From Gottschalkia acidurici 9a (GTDB lineage Bacteria > Bacillota > Clostridia > Tissierellales > Gottschalkiaceae), in the NCBI RefSeq assembly GCF_000299355.1, contig NC_018664.1, forward strand, positions 2,898,380-2,962,379: a DNA stretch of 64,000 nt, given 5' to 3'. This document shows, one piece after another, positions 62,495 through 64,000 of the stretch. Made by a program: the position numbers and the translations under genes. Position 1 is the stretch's first letter. Every line of letters begins with the position of its first letter. The notes beneath the pieces were generated by a model, which had not been told where the DNA came from, made no database searches, and saw only the letters and a program-made list of their open reading frames with translations.

Positions 62495-63832
62495 ATGTCG
62501 AACGAGGCACAAAAATCTACTAATTTGCTATACGGTGTAGATGATAGACCAGGACTGCCAATAGCAATTCTTTTAGCTTTTCAAAATATTATAACATCAT
62601 TTGGTGGTATAGTTGCAGTACCTCTGATCCTAGGTCAGGCGCTAGGATTTCCTGTAGAAGAAGTTGCTTTTTTAGTTAGTGCAACCGTTTTCGTATCAGG
62701 TATTACTACCTGGATTCAAGCAAAAGGTATTGGACCAATAGGTGCTAAAGCTCCTTGTGTTATGGGTACTGATATTACTTTCGTTGCACCAGCACTTACT
62801 GTAGGTGTTAACATGGGATTAGGGTTACCAGGAATTATGGGTGCTTCTATAATGGGAGCTTCTATTGAAATGATTTTAAGTAGATTCTTAAAACCTTTAA
62901 TGAAATTCTTCCCTCCAGTTGTTACTGGTACAGTTGTTACTTTAATAGGTACTAGTTTAATACCAGTTTCTATAGACTGGATGGCAGGTGGAGCCGGTAG
63001 TAAAGATTATGGTAATCCTTTAAACATTATCGTAGCGTTAACAGTGTTAACGGTTATTATTTTCTTAAACAGATATGGTAAAGGTATGTTAGGTAGTGCT
63101 TCTGTTTTAATAGGTATAGTTTTAGGCTATATTATAAGTACTCCACTTGGATTAATTGATTACCAAGCTATCGCTGATGCTCAGTGGTTTTCTTTACCAA
63201 CTATATTCAAATATGGAGTTACATTTGATTTTGGAGCATTTATCTCATTTGCACCTGCTTATCTTGTTGCTACAATAGGTACAGTTGGAGTTTTACTTGC
63301 AGTTAGTGGTGTTATTGATAAACCCTTATCTGAGAAGCAAATTGCAGACGGAGTTTTATGTGATGGCTTTGGAAGCTTTATAGCTGGTTTCTTTGGAGCT
63401 GGTCCAAATACTTCATTCAGCCAAAACGTTGGATTAATTCCTTTAACTAGAGTTGCTAGTAGATATGTAGTAACTATATCAGGTGTCATATTAGTTTTAC
63501 TTGGAATATTCCCTAAATTCAGCACATTAATAGCTATCATGCCAAATCCCGTATTAGGTGGAGCTGGTATAGTTATGTTCGGTATAGTTGCAGCATCAGG
63601 AATTAAAGCTTTAGGAGAAATAAAATTAGACAACCGTAATCTTCTTATAATAGCTGTTTCATTAGGACTAGGCCTTGGTATAACAGTTAAGCCTGAGCTT
63701 TTAAGTAAATTACCTAAATTAGCTCAAATGATATTCTCATCAGGTATTAGTACTGGTACTATAGTAGCTCTTGCTTTAAATGTATTATTAAAAGAAGAAA
63801 AAGACGATGAAATTACAGCTGAATCAGTATAA
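62495..63832 (+). CDS. NCS2 family purine (xanthine/urate) permease
   Basis: The 445-aa protein has about 14 membrane segments and clear NCS2 (NAT/NCS2) signatures: QNIITSFGGIVAVPLIL, VMGTDITFVAPAL, FAPAYLVATIGTVG and the NAT motif in GFGSFIAGFFGAGPNTSFSQNVGLIPLTRVASR. QNVG and NTSFSQN agree with xanthine/uric acid transporters. ATG 62495 is 8 nt after GGAGG. No purine riboswitch was found upstream, but tandem dyads at 62314 may be a regulator site. A terminator follows. Confidence 0.93.
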   Translation: MSNEAQKSTNLLYGVDDRPGLPIAILLAFQNIITSFGGIVAVPLILGQALGFPVEEVAFLVSATVFVSGITTWIQAKGIGPIGAKAPCVMGTDITFVAPALTVGVNMGLGLPGIMGASIMGASIEMILSRFLKPLMKFFPPVVTGTVVTLIGTSLIPVSIDWMAGGAGSKDYGNPLNIIVALTVLTVIIFLNRYGKGMLGSASVLIGIVLGYIISTPLGLIDYQAIADAQWFSLPTIFKYGVTFDFGAFISFAPAYLVATIGTVGVLLAVSGVIDKPLSEKQIADGVLCDGFGSFIAGFFGAGPNTSFSQNVGLIPLTRVASRYVVTISGVILVLLGIFPKFSTLIAIMPNPVLGGAGIVMFGIVAASGIKALGEIKLDNRNLLIIAVSLGLGLGITVKPELLSKLPKLAQMIFSSGISTGTIVALALNVLLKEEKDDEITAESV

Positions 63833-63858
63833 AAAAGTATATAAATAGTAAAGTATAA

Positions 63859-63922
63859 TTACAACGAGACTATTCATCCTACCACCAAAGTAGTGAGATG
63901 AATAGTCCCGCTGTAATATTTT
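63859..63922 (+). terminator. Terminator of NCS2 permease
   Basis: ATTACAaCGaGACTATTCATC pairs imperfectly with GATGAATAGTCcCGctGTAAT (about 17 bp), followed by ATTTTAAT. Confidence 0.75.
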
Positions 63923-64000
63923 AATAAACATTATATAATATAAGCATGATTCAAGATAATGCTTAGTCTTATCTTTTTTAAGTATTATAGTTAAGGTTTT

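Overview
The window is 64 kb of very AT-rich DNA from a spore-forming, Gram-positive member of the Clostridia. Clues are class III fructose-1,6-bisphosphatase, a BclA-type collagen-like exosporium glycoprotein, a CwlC-like mother-cell amidase, many strong Shine-Dalgarno sites and leaderless TTG/GTG starts. Two genes of the CD3324 family and the general gene set point to Peptostreptococcaceae (Paraclostridium, Romboutsia or Clostridioides relatives), but that is inference. I saw no rRNA, tRNA, CRISPR array, intact insertion sequence or prophage.

Layout. 0-4.5 kb: an ECF sigma operon (sigma factor, frameshifted small membrane protein, ABC ATPase cut by the window edge), a Cys-rich unknown, azoreductase divergent from an HxlR regulator, and a lipoprotein. 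4.6-7.7 kb: a three-gene set of DUF4178/DUF4247 fusion, DUF350 and membrane-anchored aminopropyltransferase. 7.9-9.9 kb: bclA. 10-24 kb: small-molecule exporter, cell-surface protein, a YxeA/DUF2975/XRE operon, acetyltransferases, AraC-GyrI regulator, methyltransferase, nitroreductase, YtqA-like radical SAM, TetR, and a flavodoxin-ferredoxin fusion. 24.4-31 kb: chemoreceptor, holin-like UviB pair with an orphan 239-aa protein, SLH protein, CwlC-like amidase and a VanZ gene whose start lies in a 32-bp perfect hairpin. 31-37.4 kb: two-component system, lipoprotein, DUF4173 and DUF421 membrane proteins. 37.7-42.1 kb: fbp, a uracil-DNA-glycosylase-like gene and an MFS exporter. 42.5-62 kb is rich in decaying genes: BlaI, a DUF4367-like secreted protein broken by a 14-bp tandem duplication, TetR, ArgC, and two half-decayed copies of a DUF924/GIY-YIG pair. 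It also holds histidyl-tRNA synthetase, HelD, a fluoride antiporter, and a hydrolase/permease pair with LysR. The window ends with an NCS2 purine permease.

Regulation is the most informative layer. The histidyl-tRNA synthetase gene is preceded by a complete attenuator: promoter, 16-codon leader peptide ending in four histidines, and a terminator. The CLC-type antiporter has a fluoride riboswitch with terminator, and carries two copies of an unrecognised C-terminal domain. Both CD3324-family genes are preceded by a short ORF starting MFM(M)KL that runs into a hairpin, which suggests an undescribed leader-ORF control. A 31-bp motif is shared by the YxeA operon and the DUF4173 gene.

All calls rest on reading sequence and family knowledge; no search was run.
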